In this document: positions 6,115-14,600 of the stretch, piece after piece
How positions within the stretch are numbered: position 1 is the first letter of the stretch
Layout: the number at the start of each line of letters is the position of its first letter
Assembly (NCBI GenBank): GCA_001247695.2
Contig: LGRX02024688.1
Location: forward strand, 1-19,832
DNA length: 19,832 bases
Direction: 5' to 3'
Source of the DNA: Cymbomonas tetramitiformis
Taxonomy: Eukaryota > Chlorophyta > Pyramimonadophyceae > Pyramimonadales > Pyramimonadaceae
Notes under the pieces: generated by a model
Databases searched by the model: none
Told to the model about the DNA's origin: nothing
The model's input: the letters and a program-made list of their open reading frames with translations, nothing else
Program-made: the position numbers and the translations under genes

Positions 6115-9100
6115 TCACCAGGGCCGCCCGCCCGCTGCGCCCGGGGAGCCCTGCCGAAAATGTGTCTGCCTCTGCGCCTCACGCTGTTCGTCCGTGTAGC
6201 GTTGAAACGCCTGCGTCTCCGCGCTGCATATCGAAGCCGGAGAAGGAGGACACCGCGATGTGAGACCGGCGGGTATCCTGGAATCCCTTGGTGCATGAAC
6301 GACATGGGTGGCGGCCCCATGGCGATCGACAGATGGGGCAGATGCGCGTGCAACGCCGCCTGCGCCTGGCGGTCTACGAGCAGGGGGGTCTCGAACTTCG
6401 AACACATTCCTCCGTGAAGCCGCATCCATGTGCTCGGGCCGCTCGGCCACGTGAGCCTGATGGGCGGGCGGTGGCGGCGGCGGCGGCGGAAGACGCAGCG
6501 CCTCCAAGGCCCCTAGGGCTGGCATCAACCATGGCGCGGCCGAATGCCTGGTCCCCCATTGCAAGGAAGTGAACTTCCGGTCGTCTCGCTCGAAGTACTC
6601 ATTCGTGAATTCAGCTCGCCAAGAAAGACACTGCTCGTCTTCCAAGAAGATGTAGTACACGGGCTTGGCACCCGGATGTGCCACGCAGCGCAGCACATGC
6701 GCTGATCCAAACTCCACGTACTTGCACAGCGCGAACGCGACGTTCCGCGCATGGCCCCCCGGCAACCTGTGCCCCGAGTCACGGTGCGACAAATCAGCCC
6801 AGGCTGAAGTCATGGCCCCCAGGAGGCCGGAAGACGTAGTTTGTCCCCCGAGAGGGAGACGCCAGCCCTTTCCCCCACACGCGATGGTCTTGTTGTGCTT
6901 CCTTTCGACTTGGCTGGTGATGCCTGGACGCTTCCGCATCCTGAGACCCCGCTCCTGGTTGCAGACGCCGAGCTCGTACATGATGCGCCGTTGCCTGCAC
7001 TGATCATAGTCCGTTACGCGAAACCGTATTATGAAGACAGTGAGGTCGTGACGATCCCTCAAGGCCTCCACCCCTTCCGCGGACAGGAACTGGCGCAACG
7101 AGTGACCAGATGCGGTGGCCAGTTGTGTAGCGTCGTAATCTGACTCCGTTGGGGATGGAGGCACCCACCCAGGAGCCCGAAGCAGAGGACCCGCCCTCGG
7201 CGGACTCGGAGGCGTAGGAGGTGGGCCTCCCGAAGAAATTGACGGGGAGCCACGCGGAACACGGAAAGAGTTCGCCCACGTGCCAGCGTTGGTCATGGCA
7301 GACGATGCGGAAGGCGACCTCCTATGAGGAGGGCTGCTGTCAAGATTTGACGACACCAAATCCTCGGCCTCATGGTCGCTGGATGAAGGCGACGGAGTGC
7401 GAGCGTACGCCATGCGCGCGAAGCGAGACGGCGAATGGCCACAGGGCCTGGCCTGAGACGGCCCCGCGACAGCTTGAGATGGTCGTGCACTCTGCGACGA
7501 ACGAGGTGGCGAGTGGCTGCTCGGCCTGGCGCGAGATGGCCCTGCGACAGCCCGGGATGGCCCTGCGCCCGCGGCAGGAGCAGGTGGCTGCGCAGGGGCT
7601 CGCTTGGTGAGCCTGAAGTTGGTCAAGTTGTTGGGCGGTGGTGGCCTACGTTGCGCATCTGCATTGAGCGCCTCTTGGCCCTGCTGCCTGGTGTCGGATG
7701 CCTTGAGCATCTTCCTCATCTCCCCCAAGCGCAAGTATTCTTGAGCAGCGGCATTCTGGGAGAACACCTTACCAGTTCCCCCAAGACCATCTCCCACCGG
7801 GTAGTACTTGGTGCTCGAACCCAGAACGATGAGCTCCAGAGGTGGCGCCAAGCTGCCATACAGATCGTACTGTTGGAGGACGCCAGTTGAGAGGGACTCT
7901 ATGTCCACCGGGCAGAGGTACCTGAGCAGCTGGTATGTCCAAACACCAGCGCTCTCGTACCAATGAGGGAGCTGAAGCTCACCCAGCAACTCCTCACTGT
8001 TGTACACTCGCGCATGATCCAGCGTGCAGCGCAGCAGCTCGAGGTGCTGCGTGGCTGTACTTGGTTGTACACAGAGGACACGCTCCTTCAGATCCCACAT
8101 GAGGGTGCCAGCGACCTCACCGCTGGGGTATGTGAACAGCTCCTGGAGCGTGTGTTGCAGTCGCTGGATCGAGTTGAGGCGATCGCGCGCTCGGCCTTCT
8201 TCCCTGGGCTTGACGACGTCTTGCTTGTTGGCAAGGGATGGCACGTGTGTCATATAGCTCCCCTTGAGCACCCAACAGTCATTATCCTCGTCGTGATCCA
8301 ACTTCTGGTCCACATACAGCCAGTTGGGGGGCAACAGCTGTTCCACCATCACCCACTTCTGCTCGAGGCAGCGGATGAACTCCACGCAGACATGCTCCTG
8401 GGAAGGTCTAGCTGGCACGTCCTCAGGGTGCTCCTGCAGGATGCGGCAAAGACGCGCCACATGGTGCCGGTCCAGGTACAGTCTCTGGTCCGCCCAGTTG
8501 TGGTCAAGATCAGCGCCCAGAGGTGGACGACCCCCGATCGACTGGCTATCGGTAATCCACTTCGTGCGCCCACCCACCCAGGGGTTTGGTGCTGCGTAAA
8601 GCTGCGCAAGCATGCGCTCTGACCCTGCCAGCTCGACAGACGTCAGCGACGCCAGGTAGCTCCTTCGGCCTCCCTCAAGCGAACACGTGTGAACGCGAGA
8701 TGCCGCCTCGACCTCTGCGCGTGTGATGGCTCGGGGTCTAGGGGGCGCAGCAGATGGCCCTGACGAAGGCATCGGTGACCCCACCGGCGACTCCTCGCCG
8801 TCAAGGATGTGCTCAGACCGAATCCCAGAGGCAGCAAATCTCTCCTCCCTCGTGCCCAAGGGTGGGCACCCCAGCCATTTGCACTCCGTTTCATGCCCAA
8901 AGATCTCAGATTGTAAACATACCACCGGGTCCAACCTCCTGGGCTGGTGAGGACGCTTGGGTGTCGTCATGTCGACCAGTGGAAGAACTACCTCAGCATC
9001 CAGGCCCAAAACCTTTGGTGCATGCGACACGGCTACGCAACTTCCCAACTTGATGTCAATCATCAGGGAGTTCTTCAGCGGCCCAGTGCCTATCAACAGG

Positions 9101-9447
9101 TCCCAGGAGTTCTCAGCCTCGAAGGTCACGAAGGCGTATAACCGGTGAAGCGTCATGTGCGGCGTGCCCGCTGCCAAAATGACGTCCACGTAGCAATAAT
9201 GGGTGAACTTTGTGGGACTGTTGTCACATCTGGTGACCTTGGCGCCGGTGGTGGCTTCATAAATTGTAAGACCCAGTCGCCTCACCACAGAGATCGAGAT
9301 GATGTTACAGTTGGCGCCGGTGTCCATGAGGATTGCCCGGTACAGCATGAGCTCGCCACCGGATGACACCAGCGCAAGCCCCTCATATAGAGTGGCATTC
9401 TGCAACTTGCAGATGGGCTGAACTTGAGCCATCAATAGAACGACCAT
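6115..9447 (-). CDS. Protease-containing ORF of the retroelement (about 1110 aa)
   Basis: The ORF is stop-free from 9474 to its stop at 6117-6115; the first ATG is at 9447 and another in-frame ATG is at 9432. Residues about 10-140 form a retropepsin-like protease: the catalytic motif is AILMDTGANCN (Asp codon 9324-9322), followed by a loop and DLLIGTGPL, resembling the second conserved segment. The rest is unrecognised: an acidic and basic middle part (about 8600-7750), a Pro/Ser-rich part with a 78-bp duplication, a cysteine-containing domain (about 7110-6560), a run of eight prolines near 6480, and a basic tail. The protease would process Gag/Pol. No CCHC knuckle or capsid motif was found, so the Gag role is unproven. 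It ends about 100 nt before the pol frame opens, so simple frameshifting between them cannot work; splicing or separate initiation is needed. Confidence 0.85.
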   Translation of the reverse strand: MVVLLMAQVQPICKLQNATLYEGLALVSSGGELMLYRAILMDTGANCNIISISVVRRLGLTIYEATTGAKVTRCDNSPTKFTHYCYVDVILAAGTPHMTLHRLYAFVTFEAENSWDLLIGTGPLKNSLMIDIKLGSCVAVSHAPKVLGLDAEVVLPLVDMTTPKRPHQPRRLDPVVCLQSEIFGHETECKWLGCPPLGTREERFAASGIRSEHILDGEESPVGSPMPSSGPSAAPPRPRAITRAEVEAASRVHTCSLEGGRRSYLASLTSVELAGSERMLAQLYAAPNPWVGGRTKWITDSQSIGGRPPLGADLDHNWADQRLYLDRHHVARLCRILQEHPEDVPARPSQEHVCVEFIRCLEQKWVMVEQLLPPNWLYVDQKLDHDEDNDCWVLKGSYMTHVPSLANKQDVVKPREEGRARDRLNSIQRLQHTLQELFTYPSGEVAGTLMWDLKERVLCVQPSTATQHLELLRCTLDHARVYNSEELLGELQLPHWYESAGVWTYQLLRYLCPVDIESLSTGVLQQYDLYGSLAPPLELIVLGSSTKYYPVGDGLGGTGKVFSQNAAAQEYLRLGEMRKMLKASDTRQQGQEALNADAQRRPPPPNNLTNFRLTKRAPAQPPAPAAGAGPSRAVAGPSRARPSSHSPPRSSQSARPSQAVAGPSQARPCGHSPSRFARMAYARTPSPSSSDHEAEDLVSSNLDSSPPHRRSPSASSAMTNAGTWANSFRVPRGSPSISSGGPPPTPPSPPRAGPLLRAPGWVPPSPTESDYDATQLATASGHSLRQFLSAEGVEALRDRHDLTVFIIRFRVTDYDQCRQRRIMYELGVCNQERGLRMRKRPGITSQVERKHNKTIACGGKGWRLPLGGQTTSSGLLGAMTSAWADLSHRDSGHRLPGGHARNVAFALCKYVEFGSAHVLRCVAHPGAKPVYYIFLEDEQCLSWRAEFTNEYFERDDRKFTSLQWGTRHSAAPWLMPALGALEALRLPPPPPPPPAHQAHVAERPEHMDAASRRNVFEVRDPPARRPPGAGGVARASAPSVDRHGAATHVVHAPRDSRIPAGLTSRCPPSPASICSAETQAFQRYTDEQREAQRQTHFRQGSPGAAGGRPW
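6560..7110 (-). other. Unassigned C-terminal domain of the protease ORF, weak SET-like pattern
   Basis: This stretch looks globular, unlike the low-complexity region before it. It contains ACGGKGWRLPL, then GGHARNVAFALCKYVEFG, then PVYYIFLEDEQ and AEFTNEYFERDD. The order G-x-G-W, N-V-x-x-F, hydrophobic strand, E-F-T-x-x-Y loosely recalls a SET lysine methyltransferase. The hallmark NHSC segment is absent, and that would damage an AdoMet pocket. I do not assign a function. Confidence 0.2.
7430..7585 (-). repeat. Two copies of a 78-bp coding repeat (Pro/Ser/Arg-rich)
   Basis: The protease ORF carries two imperfect copies of a 26-residue unit, with equivalent positions at 7430 and 7508. In the protein they read as AVAGPSRARPSSHSPPR and AVAGPSQARPCGHSPSR. 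The unit length is a multiple of three, so the frame is kept. Such disordered, basic, Pro/Ser-rich tracts are common in linkers; no specific function is claimed. Confidence 0.75.
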
Positions 9448-9457
9448 ATCGCAAAAA

Positions 9458-9477
9458 TGAGACACGCGGGTGTCTCA
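9458..9477. repeat. Perfect 8-bp hairpin beside the protease ORF start
   Basis: TGAGACAC and GTGTCTCA are perfect inverted repeats around a GCGG loop. The stem lies 11 bp upstream of the first ATG at 9447 and contains the in-frame stop (9477-9475) that limits the frame. In mRNA it would form a stable stem-loop in the 5' leader. A regulatory role is not shown. Confidence 0.7.
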
Positions 9478-9499
9478 TTATATTCTCATTTTTTAAAAA

Positions 9500-10138
9500 G
9501 TTATGATAACGAGGTTTTTTTTATATGACTAGATAGCATTTGGAGAGTAGATAATGACACGTTATTTCAAAATATGAAATTTTAGGGTATAGCCCGAAAT
9601 TTGGGGTTTCCAGGCGATTTTTCGCCCCGTTTCGGGCGGTGCTCAGGTGTCAATCGGCGGAAGTTATGATAACGAGGTTTTTTTTATATGACTAGATAGC
9701 ATTTGGAGAGTAGATAATGATACGTTATTTCAAAATTTGAAATTTTAGGGTATAGCCCGAAATTTGGGGTTTCCAGGCGATTTTTCGCCCCGTTTCGGGC
9801 GGTGCTCAGGTGTCAATCGGCGGAAGTTATGATAACGAGGTTTTTTTTTATATGACTAGATAGCATTTGGAGAGTAGATAATGACACGTTATTTCAAAAA
9901 TTGAAATTTTAGGGTATAGCCCGAAATTTTGGGTTTCCAGGCGATTTTTCGCCCCGTTTCGGGCGGTGCTCAGGTGTCAATCGGCGGAAGTTATGATAAC
10001 GAGGTTTTTTTTATATGACTAGATAGCATTTGGAGAGTAGATAATGACACGTTATTCAAAAATTTGAATTTTTAGAGTATAGCCCGAAATTTGGGGTTTC
10101 CAGGCGATTTGTCACCGTGATTCGGGTGGTGCTCAAGC
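9500..10138. repeat. Tandem array, four copies of a 163/164-bp unit
   Basis: Units start at 9500, 9663, 9826 and 9990 with the sequence GTTATGATAAC, itself a perfect odd palindrome. Copies 1-3 are nearly identical; copy 3 has one extra T. Copy 4 diverges after about 10110, and a degraded fragment of a fifth start is seen near 10150. Each good unit holds a nested hairpin: in copy 1 the outer stem is GCCCGAAA/TTTCGGGC (9592-9599 and 9630-9637), and the inner stem is GGCGA/TCGCC around TTTT (9613-9626). No coding potential. The array lies between the 3' end of the coiled-coil gene and the retroelement protease ORF. It may be satellite DNA or part of the retroelement leader or LTR. Confidence 0.95.
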
Positions 10139-10561
10139 GCCATTTGTTGAAAGTGGTGATAATGACGATGTTTTCATATTGGATACGTCAAAGTCATTCC
10201 AAACAAACTGAGTCTGAAGAAACTTTTGTTCATATCTTACATACACCCCGAGAATGGGAGGCTTTAATGTTAAAAGCGGTGGCACCAACCTTAAATCTAG
10301 GGGGTGTAGGTCTGCACGAGACTGTAACTGTGTGCGTAGCACAAAAAAACAACAAAAACCGACAAAAGGCACGAAGAATGCTACCAGATAAGACGTTGGT
10401 GCTATGAAAATATACAGTCTTTATTTGAACAGTCAAAGCACCCAGGGTTAGGGGTTTTCTTGCGGGCGCGGTATTATTCATTGTACAGGCCGGTATATAC
10501 GATGGCAGTGCAGGTGCGATCTCTCAGTTCGTTTGCTGGCTGGCTTATTAAGCATACCTAC
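10139..10561. other. Intergenic DNA and 3' untranslated region
   Basis: This AT-rich stretch holds no supported gene. On the minus strand it is the 3' untranslated region of the coiled-coil gene, with its poly(A) signal at 10425-10420, followed by unassigned sequence up to the tandem array. Small ORFs on both strands here show no recognisable motif. No CACTA-type transposon terminus was found. Confidence 0.6.
10420..10425 (-). terminator. Poly(A) signal AATAAA
   Basis: The minus strand reads AATAAAG about 137 nt past the stop codon of the spliced coiled-coil gene. The canonical hexamer at a normal distance supports 10562 as the true end of that gene and argues for a conventional eukaryotic nuclear transcript. 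Confidence 0.7.
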
Positions 10562-13500
10562 CTATTTGCTAACAGACATGTACAGGTCAAACGTTTGCAC
10601 AATCACCTTGGCGCGCAGAACTTGTTCAGACACTTCCAGGTGCTGGGCGAGCTCCTTGTACCCGTTGTACTGTGCGATCGCCGACCGTTTCTTGTCCGTG
10701 TCCTCGCACTTCAAGTCTGTCCAGAGGCTTTCTCCTATCTTCTCAGCGTCAGCTTTCGCCGCCGGGGTGAGGTCGAACTGACCTGGCCACTGCGGACCTG
10801 GTCGTGGTGGAGAAGCGAACATCGCCGGTCGTGATGGAGGAGAGGCTCCCGGGACTTTGGAGCCCGTTGGCGTCGTTAAAGCAGGTGACCCTCCTACTGC
10901 GCCGAGCGCTGGCGCTCCCGGGTAAAAGCCTCCTCCGCCCAGTTGGAACATTTGGGCGAACGGGCCTGCTGCTGTTACTGCCTGTTACCGGTGACGTACC
11001 AACCGCCCCCCCCCACACCAGTTACAAGTTCCGTGTCTTTCAATCTGGACCTCAAGCCAGAGTTCCCTCCTCCACAATAAACACAAACAACTTGAACGTA
11101 ACAACTAGCTCCTACCTGCACGGCTGTCTTCAGGATCTCCCTCATCGCTGCAGCCTCCGAGGCGTGGTGATTGTTAATCTCCTTCAAGGTGTCCGCGTTC
11201 TTCTCTAGCATCCTCTGTTGGGCCAGTGCATTATTTTCGAGCATCTTCGCCTGGGCCTCGTGGGCCATTTTCGCAGTCTCGGCAGAGGTCCTTTGGAAAG
11301 ACTCCTGTGCCTCCTTCAAAAGCGAGTCCCGAGAAGTAAGCGCCTTCGTGTTCTCCTCCAGCAAAGCCTGTTGCGCCTTCGTGTTCTCCTCCAGCAAGAC
11401 CTGCTGCCCTGACCAGAATGAACCCAATGTTGTCTGGTGCTCCTTGGCACGAGTCTCCTCCCGTTGCTTCCCCTCGGCCATCTGCATCTGCAGGGCTTCA
11501 GCGTGCTTCGTCGTAAGGAGCTCCACTGTCTTACGGCTTTCGTCTCGCTCGGCAGACAGGGCCGAAGCCAGCTGTTTTTCCCCACGCAGACGTTCATCCT
11601 CCACCTTCTTCTGCATCTCTTCTCGAAGGCTCGCCAGTGTCTCATCCGCCTTCTTCTTCTCGGCCTCCACTGCTTCCTTGGCCTTCTTCAGCTCATTAAG
11701 GTCCCGCTCGCTTTCTTCACGTTTCCGCTTGTCACCGACGCTCTGCAGCCTCCGCGTCTCGTCGTTCACCGACACCGCGAGCAAGGCACTCCTCAACTCC
11801 CCCTCTTTCACGTTCTGCGGAGGTCCGTCCATGCGTAACAAAACATCGGTCAGTACGTACCAAGCTGTAACAAAAAAAACAGACGATTGTAACTCAAGCA
11901 AAACTCCGTACTCACCTGCTTAGCCACATGCATGGCAACTGCTTCCGGCGGAGGCTGCTTCTTCCCCCCTCGCCGTCCGACGTCGCCCATGTCTTCGTCG
12001 CTGCTGTCATCCTCTTCGGCAAGATCCATAGGTACACGCACTACCGGGGCTTTGCCCTTCCCGCCTGGGATAGGGGTCGTGGTCTTCTGGGTGGAAGGCG
12101 CCTTCCGCGAGCTTCCAGTCGGGAAATCCTCATACACGGCGGTTTGGCCCTTGTTGCCTAAGATGATCTTCCCCACTACTCGCGCAGGGGCGTTTTTATT
12201 GAAAACGCTGCCCGCCAAGCACCACTTCCTAGCCTCAAACTTCCCACCAGTCTCTTTGCCCAGCTTCTCTGCTTCCTCGATCTTCTTCCAGAACATCCCC
12301 AGGACCTTATTGAACAACCTGTAGTGCTCGTTCTCCTTCTGAATTTCAGAAGGAGTTATCTGCCCCTCTTTCCTGTCTTCCACCAGGCGCGTGACGACGC
12401 CTGTCAGAGAAGCCTTCGCGCCACTCTTTTTTGTTATTCGCACGTGCGGGTAGTCGCCGGCATACTTCTCCTTTCGCTTCATCTCCAGCTTCCGCTCATA
12501 CACAGCGGGAGCCTGGAACATCGTGCAAGTAACGTCGCCCTGCTTGGGGTGATTGCCGTTTATCGCCATGTAAGTGGCGTGCCACTGGCCAACCCATGTC
12601 AGGCAAACGAACCTGTGCGTGGGCACCAACAACCTCCTTATTCATATATCTTGACTATGTACTACAAACGAATGTGTTACAAATGAAGTTGGGTCAGTGA
12701 CAGGTTCATGGTCAGGCAAACGAACCTGTGGACACCTGCAAACTCCTTGTGCATGCTGGTGGTCACCCTCATCCCTTGCACCACTTCAAACCGGAACTCC
12801 AGGTTCCGCTCGCACTTCAGAGAAGCCTTGAAGGCTGGGATGATCGACTTTCCCTCCAGTATGCCGCTCTTGTTCAGTATCTTGTTTACCTGCTGCTCAG
12901 GAACAAACTTCTGATAACTGACAATCACCCCGCTGTTCCCCATTTCCTCGGAAAGACGCGCGTCGAGGTATTTCGGGCTGGTCTTCGTCTCGGCTGCTAT
13001 CGAGGTTTGAAGCTTATCTATAGGACCATGGCCTGCTGGCAGTGCAATCCTCGTAATACCCTCCACCTCCTGGAACTTTTCGATACAAAAAAATATTGCC
13101 TCTTGAACAGTACCCAAAACTTCGCATTCGTGTCGGGGATGCAATATAAGGATGGCGTCCGCGTAAGGATAGTCCTTTGGCATCTCGTACAACATGGTCT
13201 TCACCGTCGAAACGAACGCCAACTCGGGTTGCAGCCTTTTGTTCTTCAGCTTGAAGGACAGAAGAAACCCCCATCGGTGCGGCTCCGGCTCCTTATCGCT
13301 TTTGGGCTCCCAGGTCGAAGGGTCGGTGGCGTCCGTGCAGGCTGCAGAACCTTTAAGCACTTCTATCATCTCCGGCGTATGAGTCTGGTTAAAATCAAAT
13401 GGCTCGCTGATTTCACAGCCACTGTTCTGCAACATCAGGACCAGGTCAGCGTAGGTGTATGCCGCCTGCAACGTCCAATTTTCAATCACCTGCATGCGCT

Positions 13501-14215
13501 GGTCAGGCACCGCACCCCTCGTCTCGTGTTCTTCGCTGGCAAGGGGGTTGTCTTGAAGTACCATTTGTGCCAGCGCTACGGGATCCCACCCTTGATCGGT
13601 CTCCTCGTCCAACCCGGTCAACATGAAGCCCGGGAGGTCCACGACATCTGGTACCTGATTCAACAACGTAGGACCACTGCCTTCGCCAGAGGACACCGCC
13701 GTCTCCCCCAAGTCCCCCTCGTCCAAGGCTGCAGACGCTGTCTTAGCGAAATCCGAGACGTCAATGGGTGCAAGGCTGTCGCGACGCTGGGATCCCAATT
13801 CAGCGACTGTTCGGAGATCGTCAACGGCTGTAGTTTCGCTTGCATGTGCGCTGCCCTGTCCGCTGTTGTCACCGCCGTCCTGCAGAAGCTCGTACTTCTT
13901 CTGCAGCAGCTTTATCCGATAAAGGCTCCTACCGTGCGGATCCCAATTATGCCCTGTTGCTGATTGGATAAATGTTGGTGCAGCTGGTGTTTCTGGTTTC
14001 CCCGAGCCATACGGTAACCCATCGTGCACAGTGTCGATCTCCTCGTTCGTCATGAGCGCCACTTCTCTGAAGGCCGACCCGGCAGGCAACTGTTGCCCCA
14101 TATATACCGCAAACTCCTCGTCCTCGTAAGTAATTTCGTCGAAATACCTGTCAAGTTCCTGCCGTTCAGACTCATCCAACTTTCGACTGTGGGCATCCTG
14201 AAGCAGGCTCAACAT
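10562..14215 (-). CDS. Unrecognised spliced gene with long coiled coil (about 1101 aa, 4 exons)
   Basis: Predicted exons are 14215-12726, 12612-11916, 11814-11116 and 10981-10562; they join at GT-AG introns into 3306 nt, an exact multiple of three. The ATG at 14215 opens the first exon. Residues 1-500 are acidic, then mixed alpha/beta (for example YADAILILHPRHECEVLG). Residues 500-730 are basic and contain HRFVCLTWVGQWHATYM. Residues about 745-960 form a strongly charged coiled coil (KREESERDLNELKKAKEAVE). Residues 963-1101 have a Gly/Pro-rich segment, then a helical tail (LTPAAKADAEKIGESLW). No family is recognised. It could be the second, DNA-binding protein of the neighbouring CACTA element (a TNPA analogue) or an independent gene. 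The ORF is intact and has a poly(A) signal, so it is unlikely to be debris. The start is uncertain, since a 5' exon could lie upstream. Confidence 0.7.
10982..11115 (-). other. Intron 3 of the coiled-coil gene
   Basis: The intron is 134 nt, with donor CAG|GTAGGA and acceptor AACAG|GCAGTA, between codons. It is the only nearby AG that keeps the frame into the last exon. The tract before the acceptor is not pyrimidine-rich, so the exact acceptor is less sure than the donor. Confidence 0.6.
11340..11405 (-). repeat. 33-bp tandem duplication in the coiled coil
   Basis: Two adjacent, nearly identical 33-bp units (starts at 11340 and 11373) encode LLEENTKAQQA and then LLEENTKALTS. The 11-residue period equals three helical turns, so the duplication preserves the coiled-coil register better than an arbitrary length would. 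Confidence 0.85.
11815..11915 (-). other. Intron 2 of the coiled-coil gene
   Basis: The intron is 101 nt, with a strong donor CAG|GTGAGT and acceptor CCGCAG|AACGTG. It falls between codons. The nearer TTACAG acceptor at 11865 would give an immediate stop, so the later AG is preferred. A branch-point-like GTACTGAC lies about 35 nt before the acceptor. Confidence 0.7.
12613..12725 (-). other. Intron 1 of the coiled-coil gene, bounded by a 20-bp direct repeat
   Basis: The intron is 113 nt, with donor CAG|GTTCGT and acceptor GCACAG|GTTCG. It interrupts an Arg codon, and the join restores CACAGGTTC in frame (H-R-F). An identical 20-bp sequence lies at 12598-12617 and 12711-12730, exactly 113 bp apart, so the same mature mRNA results wherever in the repeat the cut is placed. 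Confidence 0.75.
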
Positions 14216-14224
14216 CCACACCAC

Positions 14225-14600
14225 TGAGGATTTCTGTTAATAAAGTGTTAAAAAGTGTTAATTAAGTGTTAAAAAGTGTTAACGGGTAGGAACTGTTAAT
14301 AGTGGTGGTATAAATCCCGATTGTAAATAATGATTGGCTTGGGAAAAAGTTAAGGAATTATATAATTCATGTTAACAGAATGTTAACAGAATGTTAATTT
14401 AACACAATTTTAACAGAATGTTAACACTTAATCGGAGGGGTGCCGGAGGGAGTTGAAATAGGCCCCCCTCGCGAGATCATTACACATGTAAGGAATATTA
14501 ACAGAACATTAACACTTTTAATAGGAATCATACACGTGGCACTCGGATTAACAGTTTTACCGGATACTAACACTTGGCAGACTTTAAACGGTCATAAATT
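14225..14600. repeat. AT-rich region dense in TTAAC/GTTAA motifs
   Basis: About 375 bp carry roughly twenty copies of TTAAC or its complement GTTAA, many inside AGTGTTAA, AATGTTAAC or ATTAACAG, at irregular spacing and in both orientations. No gene is supported. It lies directly upstream of the coiled-coil gene and downstream of the transposase. Short repeats in both orientations are typical of the subterminal zones of CACTA transposons, where the element's DNA-binding protein docks; they could equally be promoter elements. Confidence 0.6.
14356..14367 (-). promoter_or_regulatory. Candidate TATA box for the coiled-coil gene
   Basis: AATTATATAATT is a perfect 12-bp palindrome containing TATATAA on the minus strand, about 145 nt upstream of the ATG at 14215. 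Position and sequence fit a core promoter. It is only suggestive, because the surrounding DNA is AT-rich. Confidence 0.35.

Larger units (their letters stand above)
1..9447 (-). mobile_element. Ty3/gypsy-like retroelement (partial, no LTR seen)
   Basis: Two long minus-strand frames carry the parts of an LTR retrotransposon: protease in the upstream ORF, then RT, RNase H and integrase in the downstream one. RT-RNase H-integrase is the Ty3/gypsy order; in Ty1/copia elements integrase comes before RT. The element continues beyond position 1, so its 3' end and 3' LTR are outside the window. No 5' LTR, primer-binding site or classical gag zinc knuckle was recognised to the right of the protease ORF, where a tandem array lies instead. 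Seen: intact catalytic motifs and a 6-kb stop-free pol frame. Inferred: a young or recently active copy. The right boundary given is only the first ATG of the protease ORF; the true element probably extends further right. Confidence 0.85.

Noticed and set aside
6007..6115. Programmed ribosomal frameshift between protease ORF and pol
   Set aside because: The upstream ORF ends at 6115, before the pol frame opens at 6007, so there is no overlap in which a shift could happen.
5829..6425. Minus-strand ORF of 198 codons overlapping the end of the protease ORF
   Set aside because: It uses a different frame from both the protease ORF and pol, is Arg-rich and has no motif. It might bridge the two only by splicing, which I could not support.
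9500..10138. CRISPR array or bacterial repeat
   Set aside because: Units are about 163 bp, directly contiguous, with no short repeats separated by unique spacers, and the setting is eukaryotic.
11171..11923. Plus-strand ORF of 250 codons rich in Ser, Phe and Leu
   Set aside because: It is the shadow of the Glu/Lys-rich coiled-coil exon; GAG/AAG codons read as CTC/CTT on the other strand.
12728..13963. Plus-strand ORF of 411 codons
   Set aside because: Antisense to exon 1 of the coiled-coil gene. The minus strand has a splice-consistent model and poly(A) signal, while the plus ORF is Arg/His/Leu-rich without motifs.
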